The notes below the pieces were generated by a model. It was not told where the DNA came from. It was given only the letters and a program-made list of their open reading frames with translations, and searched no databases. Shown here piece after piece: positions 1-12,485 of a DNA stretch of 64,000 nucleotides (within the stretch, counting starts at the first letter, position 1; every line of letters starts with the position of its first letter). The stretch is from Typha latifolia (lineage: Eukaryota > Streptophyta > Magnoliopsida > Poales > Typhaceae), in assembly GCA_019914945.1 (NCBI GenBank), contig CM034109.1, positions 8,176,479 to 8,240,478 of the forward strand, given 5' to 3'. Made by a program: the position numbers and the translations under genes.

Positions 1-65
1 GGAACCTCCTCGTTGGCGCCATCACCTTCTCCATTTCCCAACACCACCACCAAGCCCTAAATCTC

Positions 66-119
66 ATGGTCTCCTCCCAACCATGGCGACTCTCCCTTCC
101 TCCACCGCGAAAACCTTAA
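66..119 (+). promoter_or_regulatory. Possible overlapping upstream ORF at the LIG6 start
   Basis: An ATG at 66, 17 bases ahead of the LIG6 start and out of frame with it, opens a 17-codon ORF that stops at 117-119. It therefore overlaps the main start at 83. If the 5' UTR reaches this far, scanning ribosomes meet this ATG first. The context of the main ATG (ccATGG) is better, so leaky scanning is expected. No transcript start is known from the sequence. Confidence 0.35.
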
Positions 120-3100
120 CCCTGACCACCTCCTCCCTCTTCCTCTCCTCCTTCACCTCCTTCTCCGCCATCTCCCCTCAAACCCCTCCTCCCCAGTCCT
201 TCGACCTCATCTCCCGCGGCTCCCCTCTCCCTCCGATTCCGTCCGATTTCCCCCAAATCAAGGTGATCCCTAAGTCCCGCTTCGTCGTTGACGGCTTCCG
301 CTCCGCTGGCGACTTTTCCGTCTCCTACTTCCTCTCCCACTTCCACTCCGACCACTACGCTGGTCTGTGCCCCACCTGGTGCAAAGGTATAATCTTTTGT
401 TCCGAGACCACCGCTCGCCTCCTGGTGGAAATCTTGAAGGTCCCTCCTCTTTTCGTAGTCTCGATCTCACTGGGTGAGACGGTTGAAATTGATGGGTGGG
501 ACGTCACGTTGGTCGACGCTAACCACTGCCCTGGTGCTGTCCAGTTCCTTTTCAAGGCTCATCCGTTGGAAGGGCAGCAGCCGGAGAGGTATGTCCACAC
601 CGGCGATTTCCGTTTCTGCAACTCAATGAAATCGGATCCCAGATTGTGTGAATTCGTTGGTGCGGATGCGGTTTTCTTGGATACAACGTATTGTAATCCG
701 AAATTTGTTTTTCCATCACAAGCAGAGTCGGTGGATTACGTTGTGAGTACTATAGAGAGAATCAGGGATCAGAATAAGGAATTGGCGGAGCCCGTCCTTT
801 TCCTGGTCGCTACTTATGTCATTGGGAAAGAAAAGATTTTGCTTGAGATCTCGCGTCGGTGTGATTGCTTATTGCATGTGGATAGTAGGAAGATGGCGAC
901 ATTGTCTGTTTTAGGTGTTGGTGACTCGAGGGTTTTTACGGAGGATCCTTCTGCCAGCAACATTGATGTGATTAGTTGGAATCTATTGGGTGAGACTTGG
1001 CCATATTTCAGGCCGAATTTTGTGAAGATGAGGGAGATTATGATGGAGAGAGGGTATGGTAAGGCAGTGGGTTTTGTTTCAACTGGGTGGATGTATGAAA
1101 CAAAGAGAGATGGTTTTGCTGTGAGGGTTAAGGATTCACTAGAGATTCATCTTGTACCCTATAGTGAGCATTCAAGCTATGATGAACTGAGAGAGTATGT
1201 GAGGTTCTTGCGACCGAAACGTGTAATTCCCACTGTAGGAGTTGAGGGAGAGAAGCTTGATGGCAAGAATGCTGTTGCTTTGCGAAAACATTTTGCAGGG
1301 TTACTTGATGAGAAAGCTAACAGGCATGAATTTTTGATGGCTTTCCATAAAAAGATGGATGGCACTACTCCACATGTAGAAGATGAAGAGACTGGCAGCT
1401 TAAACCAGAAACAGGATGAAGAAACAAGTGAGTCTCTCCCTTTGGTATCATTAGATTCATGTCAAGGTCTTGATTCAGAAGGCATAAACAATTTGAATGG
1501 CAAGGATATGGAAGGAGCAAAAGAAGAGCTTCGCGGTTGCCTTCCATCTTGGGTAACTGAGGACCAGATTTTAGGCCTTCTGAAGAGCTCAGATTGGGAT
1601 ACTGTCGAATCTGTTTCAGAATTTTATGAGCATGAAAGAGAATTTTATGAGCAAGCAAATGCTTGTTCTTTTTTGGTGCCCAGCTCTCAGAAAAGCATGC
1701 CCATTGATTTAGAATCTTTTGTAGATAAAAAGTCTGCTCAAGAAGTCCCAAAATGTGGTGCGATGAAATCCTTGAATCATGCTCTAAAGCAAGTGAACCG
1801 GAATCCAACTAAAGTGAGCTCTAACTTTTCTAAGAAAAGGAGTACTGGCAGCAGCAGTAAGACAAAGAAGAAAGCAAGATCTGTTGTAACTGTTGAATCT
1901 GGTGCATGTAAGCAGTCCAGAATTACAAATTTTTTCGGAAGAGTTGTGGCTAATGCTTCTTATTGTGATGACAATTGTAGTATTGTTACTGATGATCAGT
2001 ACCAGAATAATGTGAACCAGCAGCTAAGTGGTATTGTTGAGACACACAAGCAGCAGGTGGATCAGATCCTTCAGATAATAAATGGCAGTATGACTAGACC
2101 TTCAGCAGTCTCTTTGCTGGAGAAGGCAAAAGGAGATATCAGTGTGGCACTAGATATATTTTATAATAATTATAATGATGTATATAGCAAGGAGACGAGT
2201 ATAGCGCCTTCCAGTGCAAATGACTACATGCATAATGGTCTAACTAATTATAGTGAAAAGGCTAATCATTCTTCCAGTACAATGGCAAATTTGTCGAATC
2301 CATATATAGAGGGGTCTTTACAAGAGGATAAATCCATAGCAAATGTATCCTTGCCAATTGAAAAATATTTACCTATTGACCATGGTTTGTATTTTTTTTT
2401 CCTTTCTTTTAAAATAAAGTCATTTTGGAAGAAGTTTTTATTGGTTTGTCAGCATAGGATAGTATGTCACAGATGTACTCTCTGCAGCTTGCTGGAAGTC
2501 CGGACAGCCTGCTCCGTACTTGCACTTGGCACGCACTTTTGATCTGGTAGAGCAAGAGAAAGGAAAGATTAAAACTACTGCTATGCTTTGCAATATGTTC
2601 AGAAGGTTTGTTCATTTCTTATATTCTATAGTTTTTCTTGCCTTTTTCTTCTCAAGCTTGTCCTTGATGTTCTTTTGGACTTAGTTTTACTGATATTGCC
2701 TCTTCACATGCAGTTTGCTTGCCTTATCACCTGATGATTTGCTACCTGCTGTGTATCTATGCACAAACAGACTTGCTGATGACCATGAAAACATGGTTAG
2801 TTTATATGTTGTGATAATTTTCCCCTCCTTTCAGTCTGTCTAACTTACCAATTTTCATTGAATATGTTTTTGGAAGGAGCTTGCACTCATTCTTTGCCAA
2901 TTGAAGGTTGATTTACACCATTAGCGAATTTAGCAGTGATAGATCCCTGCTTGTCTTATACATTAAAGAAATAGATGTAGATTATTTAGTAATTTTTGTG
3001 TTTCACGTCTACATCATGCTGTGGATACCTTTGATTCAGGTGAGCTGGTACCTGATTTTATAAAACATTTCTGGTATTAACCTTGACTAAAATGCTACGG

Positions 3101-6100
3101 TTGTCTTAAAAGAAGTAATTTTGTTGCTAATGGTTGCAATTTTTGCCTTGTGATATGGGCTTTGATTCTCAACTACCAATTTGGGCCTTTTAGGCCCAAT
3201 TGAATTCAATTGCAATTTTGGACTTGATTGTTGTTCGATGGAATTTTAACTCCAATTTTACTTGTTTCTAGTTTGATTTGGTTCATAATATAAGTTGGTT
3301 TGATGGTTTCAATCAAAGAAACTGAGAGATAACCTCTGTGGTAATGTGGGCAAGGTTGATTCTTGCTTCTGAAGGCATCTCCTTGGCAGAACCTTGGTGC
3401 ACTAGCATGCCTTTTATATAAAACTACATTGTACTATAATGAAAACATTTTTTAACTAATCAATAACAGTGAAGTGCTAAAATGGTACATAACAAGTATT
3501 ATCTATGTATTCTCTTTGTTGTCAGAGATGAGACTAGAGATCTTTTGGTAATATTATAACTTAGTTTGTTGTACTCTTAATTGGCTGTAAAATTATCAGC
3601 AAGTTGAATTTTGCTGTACAGAATTATATAGATAGTATAAAAATGGTGTCAAATATCAAAGTTGATTTTTATCGATAAATATAACTTCAAGTTTCATATT
3701 TAAACTGAGGGAGATTCTTTTTCCCAGTCTGAGCTAATTAAAGAAGCACTTTATCTAGGTTTCATCTTATTTCAAGCAGATGGTGCCAGTAGTCTGTTTT
3801 CTTTTTGAGCTCACCCAATTTACAATTAGTTTTCACTTTTCAAAATTTCAAATGGTCTGACAATAGAGCTCTTTTGACAAGTCTTGTGAAACTTGTGTAG
3901 TTATCAGGTAGTTGCAAGTTTTTACTGTATTGGTCTTAAATGAGCTCTCCATATTCAATGTAGATTCCTTTCGTTAGTGTCATGGAGCAAAAATGTGTAT
4001 ATCTATGTAGTATGGTATGAGAATCATCAATCATTGAATCATTTTGCTAAATAGTAACCTTATATTTGTAAATGAAGCTAGGAACTCAACATTGGTGGTG
4101 GTCTCATTGTAACTGCTCTAGAAGAGGCATTAGGAACAAGCAGATCAAAAATAAAAGAGATGTACAAAATTTCTGGTGATCTTGGTGAGATTCACAAGAT
4201 TTGGGTGTTCATGATTTTGAAATATGATCTTGTATATACTCCAACGAAGCTGGATAATTTTCACAGGTGATGTTGCACAAGAATGCCGTCAAAATCAATC
4301 ATTACTTGCTCCTCCTCGTCCACTTTCTATACGCAATGTATTCTCTATGCTTCAGAAGATAAGGTATCATTTGTAGATTCATTTTGGTGAAGGTTGACAT
4401 GGTTTATAATTGGATTTATTATTTATGTATTGGATCATTATCATCAAGGAAATTTTGTACTATTTTATGATGCTTTTGTTTGGGCAGACTCATTATCTTT
4501 GGCTCTTAGTAATGGCTTTCCCTTTTGTTTTCATTTACTTCACTTTGTTCAGAATATAATTTTTCCTTTCGGGATTTTTTTCCATATATTCATTGAATAT
4601 TATTCCATATAGATAGTGCACTTCTTTTTACATCTCTTAGCTATGAAAAAGAGATGTGCCATTCAATATGCCTATTGTCTTAAGTGACTAAAACTTGCTT
4701 TCACCATTAGATTTCTTCACCAGCATATCTTTTGTAGAGATTATAAAGGTGTGTTATGGTTTGGAGTGTTTACACGAGTAGCTTATTTGGACAGGCAAAG
4801 CTTGAGCATATGTCACTTGTAGATTTTCTTTTGATTGGATTTTTTGATGTCCCAGGTAGCAATCTGATTGATATACGATATTGTCTGCTATTTCATTTTT
4901 CTCTGTTATACAAATGGACAATTCAAGTTATATTCTGTACTTATATTTCATCATCTTTCTGGAAGCAATATCATTATAGATGGTTTTTGCCTTTTGATGT
5001 AAATTCAGTCTTTCCCAGATCATTTTATTGTACTTAACTTGCTATAAAATGTTTATAGATATGATGATTGTGGATTATCACGTAATTGTCTTGTTGTATT
5101 TTTATTAGTGTTACAACAGGTAGTGGAAGTGCTGGCCGAAGAAAAGACCTTGTTATAAGTCTTATACATTCTTGTAGAGAAATGGAAATGAAATTTCTTG
5201 TTAGAACGTTGGTGAGTCATCTTGTCTATTCTTTATAGTTGATGATGCATTTTTGATTTTTTTCTTTTACTTTTTCTTCATTTCTGGATCCAATAGTTTC
5301 AATGTAATGAGGTCTTTACCCGTTGTTCTTAGTGAGTACAATGCATCAGTGTCATGGATTTTACTATTGCTATTTAACCCCTTAATTTTCTCACATTCTT
5401 TTGTATGATGCTTGTAGCTTTGTGTTATAGGTTCGGAACCTGCGTATTGGGGCCATGATGAGAACTATCTTGCCAGCTGTGGCACATGCTGTGGTGCTGA
5501 ACAGCTATCCTCCAGCAGAACTCACAGCAATCTCAGAGACACTAAAAATGCAACTACAGGTTTTTATTTAAGCGATTGATCTGAATTTTCTTTGAGTAAC
5601 ACTAGGGAGATCAATCATGTGCAATGGCTTCATCTGCTATTTCATACTAAGTTATAAAGCTCTGTAGGGACTTTATTGAAACTAATCCTAACAACCTCTT
5701 TCTTTCTTGTGTTGTTGTCCTATCAAAATGTTGATGCTGGTAATGTATATAAGCACTGTCAATCCAGCCTTCTATCATGATGGTGGAAAACCCTTTGACA
5801 CAACCTGCCACAATGAATGCTGAACCCAATTCGTGATGGAATATGGATGACTAGACTTATATCACTTTGGTTAAGCTCAATTAAAATTAAAAGTAATTGG
5901 GAGCAATTATGTACAACTGACACATTATTTTCTTCATTCGTGTCGTATAGTTTAACTGATTATGTTTTTGATCTCGGGCATTCGTATTCTCACATAAAAC
6001 CTGAACACTTAATCTTAAAATACAATTTCAAATGATGGCCTGATGGTTGATTATATCGAATGTTTGTAGTGCATAACACTCACCTTTTCCTGGCCTAAAC

Positions 6101-9100
6101 ATTGATATTTTTTTAAGATAAAAATATTTGTCAGGATGGCTAGGAAACATTAATTTATTAAAGTGAGCTTATTTCTTTGAATTTTTGTGTTGAAGTATTG
6201 CTTTTACAAGTCATGCTAGAGATGACGTTTATTTTCTTGCCCCAGGGTATTTCTATGGAAGTTGCAGAGGCCTACAATGTACTTCCTAACCTGGCAAGTC
6301 ATCTATTGAGCTCCAGTATTTTACACTCTTCTATGACCTCTATTGGAGAATTACTTCTTTGTTGCTTCTTTTAGAAGGAAGGAATTCTAAAAACATAGGA
6401 ATATAGCATAGTTGATAACGTTGTGATGTCAAAAAATTTCCTTCTAAGTCATGCATCATTATTATACGAGTGCTGCAGGCAATTCTCCATAAGTGCTGCA
6501 GGCCACTTCTGTACCAAGAAGCTCATTAGTTTACTGCACATTGATATATAATTTATGCTTATATTTGTAACCAGGATTTGCTTATTTCTTCCCTTCTGAA
6601 CAAAGGCGTTAAATTTTCTGCCTCTACTTTAGCAATGGTTACAGGAACACCTATTCCACCTATGCTTGCTCGGTATATATTTCCTTTTACTTTCTAATAC
6701 ATTGTTGTATACTCCTTTTGTTGAATATTAGCTGGTATTTTGTTGATGCTCTTCATATGGTTTATGTGGCAGAATTACGAATGGTTTCACCCAAGTATTG
6801 AAGTCATTCCAGGGTAGAGCATTCACCTGTGAGTATAAGTATGTTGCTTTCTCTCTAAGCTTCAGTTTTACTCTTTTAGGTTGTCTAGTAACTATGATCA
6901 TTTTTTCCTCTGAAATACATAAAAACAACTGAAAACTAGGAGGTTACATCCCGAAGAAATGGAGACACAAAGTGAATGGTCTACATTTTGTGTTTCTTCA
7001 ATTCTGATGGAGTTAGTTGGAATGTTACATTATAAGTTGCTCTTTCAAGATTGGATATATTTCCCTGAAAATAATGTTTACTTATATGCCAATCTAAAAG
7101 ATTGAATCTTGCTTAGATACCTTCTGGAGCTTCAAAATTTGCATATATTCCCCTAAATGAAATGACATCCTTTGTAGAATGTTCTAGATGTGATTTCCAC
7201 CTTTCAAATGGTGTACAGGTTCTTGTAAAAAAAATGGTGTACAGGCAAAGAGGCAGTTTTGACAATTTTGCAAGTGAAAAAATCTGTGTTCTTAATTAAT
7301 GAACTATCCTTTTCTATCTTTTTCTTCAGATATGATGGCCAACGTGCTCAAATTCATAGACTAACTGATGGCTCTATACGAGTTTTTTCCCGGCAAATGA
7401 AAGAAGCAACGTCCCGCTTCCCTGATGTGATTAATGTAATTAAAGAATTGTGCAACCCTGCTGTCCCAACTTTCATATTGGATGCTGAGGTAGTTTGGTT
7501 CTCCATAATTTACTCTCTGTGGTATTTGATTCTTGCTTTTTATTGCGTAAAGCTTGCTACACTTGTTTATGTGGCTTTCAAGAGGTTCTTGTGCAGGTTG
7601 TAGCAATTGATAGAAATGGAAGCAAGCTTATGTCATTCCAAGATCTATCCTCGCGTGACCGAGGAAGCAAAGACTCCTCAATTTTAATATGTAACATAAA
7701 GGTATAATAGATAAATCGCAAGTTATATTTGATGCTTTACATTTTTAATTCTTACCCTATTTCCTTTTGATGTCTTGGGGGCCTGACCAAGTCTGACAAT
7801 TAAAGTTTGGCCATTGCACCCTGGTGGCAAGGGTTTGAGTCGCGTAGTAACAGCATCTCCTATGACAGGGCATATTTGTTTATAGTCTGTGAAATGACTA
7901 GTTTTTAGTTTTACAAAATTATTGTATTTTTTCTGTGCAGGTTGACATTTGCATATTCGTTTTTGATATCATGTTCTACAGTGGAAAGCGGTAAATGTTT
8001 AAAGCCTTTTTTATCCTCTGATATGTTTAGAGCCTTTTTTATTCTCTCATATGGCTTTATACCCCTTTCGCTCATTGAATGGTTTTCTTTTTCCACAACT
8101 ATGCCATGTTCTTGCAAGGTGGAAGTCTAGGTTACATTGAGTACGTCTATGAATCAGTTAGGTTTTGGCGTATGGTTAATAGTTAATTCAAAACATGGTC
8201 CTCAAATTAAGTAGCCAGATATCTTTCTATCAAGTTGTTTAATAAAAATATTTAATAGAGTGCATGCTACTTAGTTCATATAAAATGGTTCTATCAGCTT
8301 TTTGACAATATTATCTGGAAGAATGATATCACGTTTTTGTTACAGGCTGCTGGATTTGCCACTACGTGAAAGGAGGAAGTGTATGCTCTATTTACTACTA
8401 GAAATCTCATGGCAACATCTATGACCAGGAATATTGTTCATCTTGTTGCAATATAAATCATATGGGTTGAGGTCAAAAAAAGAAAATTTTAATATTTACC
8501 TGCACTATCATTGCAGATATAAATGATTTGCTTAGGGAGAAGGCAGGTTATTTGGAATTAGCAAAGGAAATAACTGTGAGTTGTACCAGATGTAAAAGAT
8601 ATATATATGCTTGGTTTTGTATGCATGCAACTCAACATTTGATGATATTATTAGTATATTCAGTGAAGAAGGGAAGTGGGTGATAGTTTCTTCAAGTAGA
8701 TCTTGTGACGTAGACCTAGTCCTGCTATTCTGCAGGTAGAAGCAGATGAAGCTTTTCCTGATAACCAGAATACATTGAATAAGATGAACTCTTTTTTTGA
8801 AAAAGCATGCAACTCTTCTTGTGAAGGAATAATGGTTAAGTCTTTGGATGTTGATGCTGGATATTCTGCTTCCAGGCGTAGTGAGGCCTGGTTAAAGGTA
8901 TTGCTTTAATTGTACATACTGGAGTACCAAGAACTTGATTTATTAGTTATTTCTGTTCTTTCTTAAAAACTAATCTTTGCCTGGATTTGTTCACAGGTTA
9001 AACGTGACTATGTAGAAGGCCTGGGAGATAGCCTTGACTTAGTTCCCATAGGTGCATGGCATGGGAATGGGCGGAAGGCAGGATGGTGGGATCTGGAGCT

Positions 9101-12100
9101 CTTTTCCCATTACAAAGTAGCCTTTACATTATTTACCAAAATCATCCTTTTCTTGGGAGTTAATAATGTTTAGTTCTCTTATACTGTCAGGTATAGTCCT
9201 TTCCTTATGGCATGCCATAACCCTGAGAATGAAGAGTTTCAAAGTGTATGCCGTGTCATGTCTGGCTTCTCAGACTCTTTCTATAAAGAGGTAAGAATAA
9301 TTTGCAGTTGATATGCATATTGAAATTATGACCAACTAATTATGTGACTCGATGTTTAACTACCCCGTTTTGCTCAGCATTACTTTGTTTGTCATATTTT
9401 TAGTTCTAATGAACATTCTTTTAGTCCTTTAGATACTTCTTCAAATGCTCTTGCCTTTCTATCGCCTGAGAAAGCTTGATTTATCTTACACCAGTATTTT
9501 GTTGGATAGACCTAATAAAGTCTTGACCAACGATGGTCGTGCCACCATTGGCACGCCTCGCCGTGCCAGTGGCATGCTCCTACGTGCCACCTGCTTGCAT
9601 GTAAAATATCTTTAATAAACTTTTTAAGATATTTAAAGATATTTTTTGATCTTCGATATGTCAATCTTAGTTTTTTGTTTAAATATATATATTAAAAGTT
9701 TAAAATCTATATTATAATATTTTATCTTAAGATTATTTTTATAAATGACATATTTTATTAAGGATAAAGCAATAGTTAAATATAAATATTATTTAACACA
9801 TACTATGATTGAAGACATTCATTAAAACTAATATTAATGATTCAACACTTTAAAATTTAATTGAACACATAATATTAATCGATAATAGTTTAACAATTAA
9901 AATCAATATTTAGTTGAACATAAAATAACGATGAGAATCAAATTCTTTATTTGTCGGCACAAGAATAACACGTGAATGTTGCATTAAATACTGTCGATAT
10001 TCTTTAAAACTCATTCACTGATAGTATTGCTCATTGTAACATCTTACATAATCTTCATATAAATAGAAATGTTATAATTCTCTTATGATATGATATGAAT
10101 ATTGAACATACACGAAAATAAATGATACCGACACAAGCATAAACACACCATAAACATATCAAGGTTGTAAAAATAGAGTATAATAATGGTGTTCTGGCTT
10201 TGATGGGTGTGATTGCATGCATCGATATTTTAGGTTGGATATCATCCTCCGCGCCCTCCTCCACGGCCTCCTCATGGACCTCCTCTGAACACTCTCCATC
10301 ACCAATAACCTCATTGTCCTCCTCGAGATCATCGATGAGCATCACACTCCCAATCGGTTTGGAACACCGATGACCAGGGGTGAAATATTCATCACATTGA
10401 AAACGAAGGCCCTTCGCTCTTCGCTCCACCACTTGGGCAGGTGTGAGAGTTCGAACGGGGGATCTTGTGCTTTCTCTAACATCAGAAAAGGTGGTCGTGG
10501 TCTAGTACTAGTAGCCGCTGTCTTTGAACCTACAGAATTTCTAGCAAACGTTCTTGGTGCAAACCGCTCATCTTTGAAGGGATCAACATCATCCGCTAAG
10601 TGCGAATCCTCTTCATCAATGAAGCGCTTATGATGAACTCATATTATCATGTAGGTGCATCTCTCTTAATATCCCGCTATCTATAAACTCAAGTCCTCTG
10701 TAAAAAGAATCTCTCTGAAAAGGTTATGTAATAGGGACGTACGTCTCATTTCTATTATCATCGCCACAAGACTGAGTCTCGTTATTATCACCATCACCAT
10801 CATCATCTCTAGTCTCATTATGATCAGTTTTATTTAAGCCTTCTAAATAATTAATTGATTAGTTGATTTAATAATGACGGATGGAAATAAGAGAAAATTA
10901 AAAATGGCTCCACATTGCACAATGACTCGGCATGCGTGCAGTGCCATTACTGGCACGGGGTGTGTCGACTAGCACGACCATCCATGGTCTTGACTACATA
11001 GCAACAGCCTAGGGTCATGGTTTAGAGGTCTTTTCTGAGCTTAAACGAACTTGACTTTGAACATAAACATTCAAAACCAGATGAAGCTTGGAATGATAGC
11101 CTCAGGTCTGGGCCTAACCTGGCTGATCTCTTTCTAGAAGAATGAAAAACCTAGCTAAAGTTCTTTTCCTTTCCTATCTCCCTAGATTAAATGATTTGTG
11201 GCACTGCAGCAGAGGTTCCTCGTATTTAACATTGCTAGGGTTTGTAATCTGTCTGGTTATACTCTTAATACTATATCTCAGGAACGACAACAGTATCAAG
11301 GGCTATGAAGCACGGACACCTCTCCTAGGGAGGTGTCCGTGTCGGACACGGACACGCTTCGGACACGCGTGGGACACGTGTCCGACACATGTCTGAAGTA
11401 TCCTTAATTAAAAAAACATAAAAGAAAATATTGGGCACGGGGGGACACTGCGGGACATGGGAGGGACACGGCGGGGACACAGGGGGGACACGACAGGACT
11501 GACATCAGTGCTAATGGGTCAGGATTGGGTCCTTTTTATTAATCCAAATCCAAACCCAAAATTAATTTCCCCAAACCCCTACCCCTTGGGAAATCTCTCA
11601 CTCTCTCAGCCCTAAATCCTCATCTCGACGAACGAGCGGTTGCGATAAACTTTTTCTTTAGATGTATCAATAATTATATATATTTTATTGATTTATTTAT
11701 TTATTTGCCGTGTCCTATGCCGTGTCGGTGGCTTATTTTTTCAGAATTTGATGTGTCGCCGTGTCCGTATCGTGTCGTATCCGTGTCCTGTGTCTGCATT
11801 CGTGCTTCATTGATCAAGGGCCTTCAGAGTATACTCCCCAAGACATCAAATGAAATGGATGAATACTTTGTAGCACTCTCTTTCACACAATCAATAAGAT
11901 TTTTTTGGACTATTGCTGTAAATAATCCTTAATCCTCTATCATCTAGAATGAGTGAATAAAATTCTCATTCATATACATTTACATATTCATGTAACATGC
12001 ATATTCACCGGTATGTACTGTCTTCGACTTATTTCGTGATTCTGTATGGCTGCATTTCTTTTACTGAATTCCAGATGAAGGAATATTTTTCTGGTGAAAA

Positions 12101-12485
12101 GATTTTGTCCAAGAAACCAGCATATTATCGAACAGATGAATCACCAGATTTTTGGTTCAACCCTGAACTTGTTTGGGAAATCAGAGGTGCAGGTATGCAA
12201 AGAACTCAGCTGATCAGAAACTTCTGTTTTTAAGATTTTCTCGAACTGCTTGACATATACAAGCTATTGACTGAATCATTTGCGACTATCGCAGATCTTA
12301 CAGTCTCTCCTGTTCACCATGCTGCAGTCGGTTTAGTTCATCCGTCTCGAGGTATCTCTGTCCGACTCCCAAGGTACGTACGGTCCGTATTAGACAGGAA
12401 GCCTGAGGATAGCAGCTCAGCTCTTGATATTGCAAGCATGTTCAGATCTCAGACCAGAAAGATGGAGGTGATCCAGGAAAATTAA
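83..12485 (+). CDS. LIG6: DNA ligase 6 (beta-CASP nuclease-like domain fused to ATP-dependent DNA ligase)
   Basis: Twenty exons give 1404 aa: 83-2384, 2488-2605, 2714-2795, 4082-4184, 4267-4363, 5109-5211, 5431-5559, 6246-6293, 6575-6672, 6773-6838, 7330-7489, 7597-7701, 7941-7990, 8346-8380, 8517-8575, 8736-8897, 8997-9085, 9191-9290, 12075-12192, 12295-12485. The N-terminal half is an SNM1/Artemis-type metallo-beta-lactamase/beta-CASP region with HFHSDH at residues 86-91 and HTGDFR at 172-177. A linker follows with two UBA-like helices and a PCNA-box-like QSRITNFF at 611-618. The C-terminal half is the ligase: adenylation motif KYDG (Lys1049), EGIMVK (1215-1220), WLKVKRD, an OB fold and a late HPSRGISVRLPR. 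The product should seal nicks with ATP in the nucleus. Plant LIG6 is linked to double-strand break repair and seed longevity (family knowledge). The start has a good context (ccATGG). Intron 8 has a GC donor, and intron 18 (2784 bp) holds two transposons. Length fits Arabidopsis LIG6 (about 1.4 kb of codons). Confidence 0.95.
9528..10986. mobile_element. TIR DNA transposon (non-autonomous, hAT-like) in LIG6 intron 18
   Basis: A 1459-bp insertion is flanked by the 8-bp direct repeat GTCTTGAC (9520-9527 and 10987-10994), the expected target-site duplication. The ends are inverted repeats. The left end begins CAACGATGGTCGTGC, and the reverse complement of the right end begins CATGGATGGTCGTGC. 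Imperfect inverted similarity continues about 50 bp inward (shared CGTGCCAGT and GCATGC blocks). There is no transposase reading frame, but the element carries a piece of a Ty3/gypsy gag gene in reverse. The 8-bp duplication points to hAT; a MULE with a 9-bp duplication is the alternative. It lies well away from the exon 18 donor and exon 19 acceptor. Confidence 0.75.
10200..10503 (-). pseudogene. Ty3/gypsy gag zinc-knuckle fragment, captured and decayed
   Basis: Reading the minus strand from about 10503 gives a short open frame with PAQVVERRAKGLRFQCDEYF, then TPGHRCSK, an acidic stretch and QPKISMHAIT. This is the order seen at the end of plant Ty3/gypsy gag (RREKGLC-x2-C-x8-GH-x2-C, then an ISLHAL-like motif before the protease). 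The first zinc-ligand cysteine is replaced by Arg (LRFQC) and the frame is closed upstream by a stop near 10502-10504. It is a dead fragment lying inside the TIR element. Confidence 0.6.
11304..11812. mobile_element. MULE-like MITE with tandem GGACAC-rich ends, in LIG6 intron 18
   Basis: This 509-bp insertion is bounded by the 9-bp direct repeat ATCAAGGGC (11295-11303 and 11813-11821). Its ends are inverted: left TATGAAGCACGGACAC, and the right end read on the other strand CAATGAAGCACG. The outer parts are packed with GTGTCC/GGACAC words in both orientations (11320-11400, 11430-11490, 11705-11790). No coding capacity is visible. A 9-bp duplication is typical of Mutator-like elements. A related element with the same kind of ends lies at 28233-28985. 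Confidence 0.7.
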
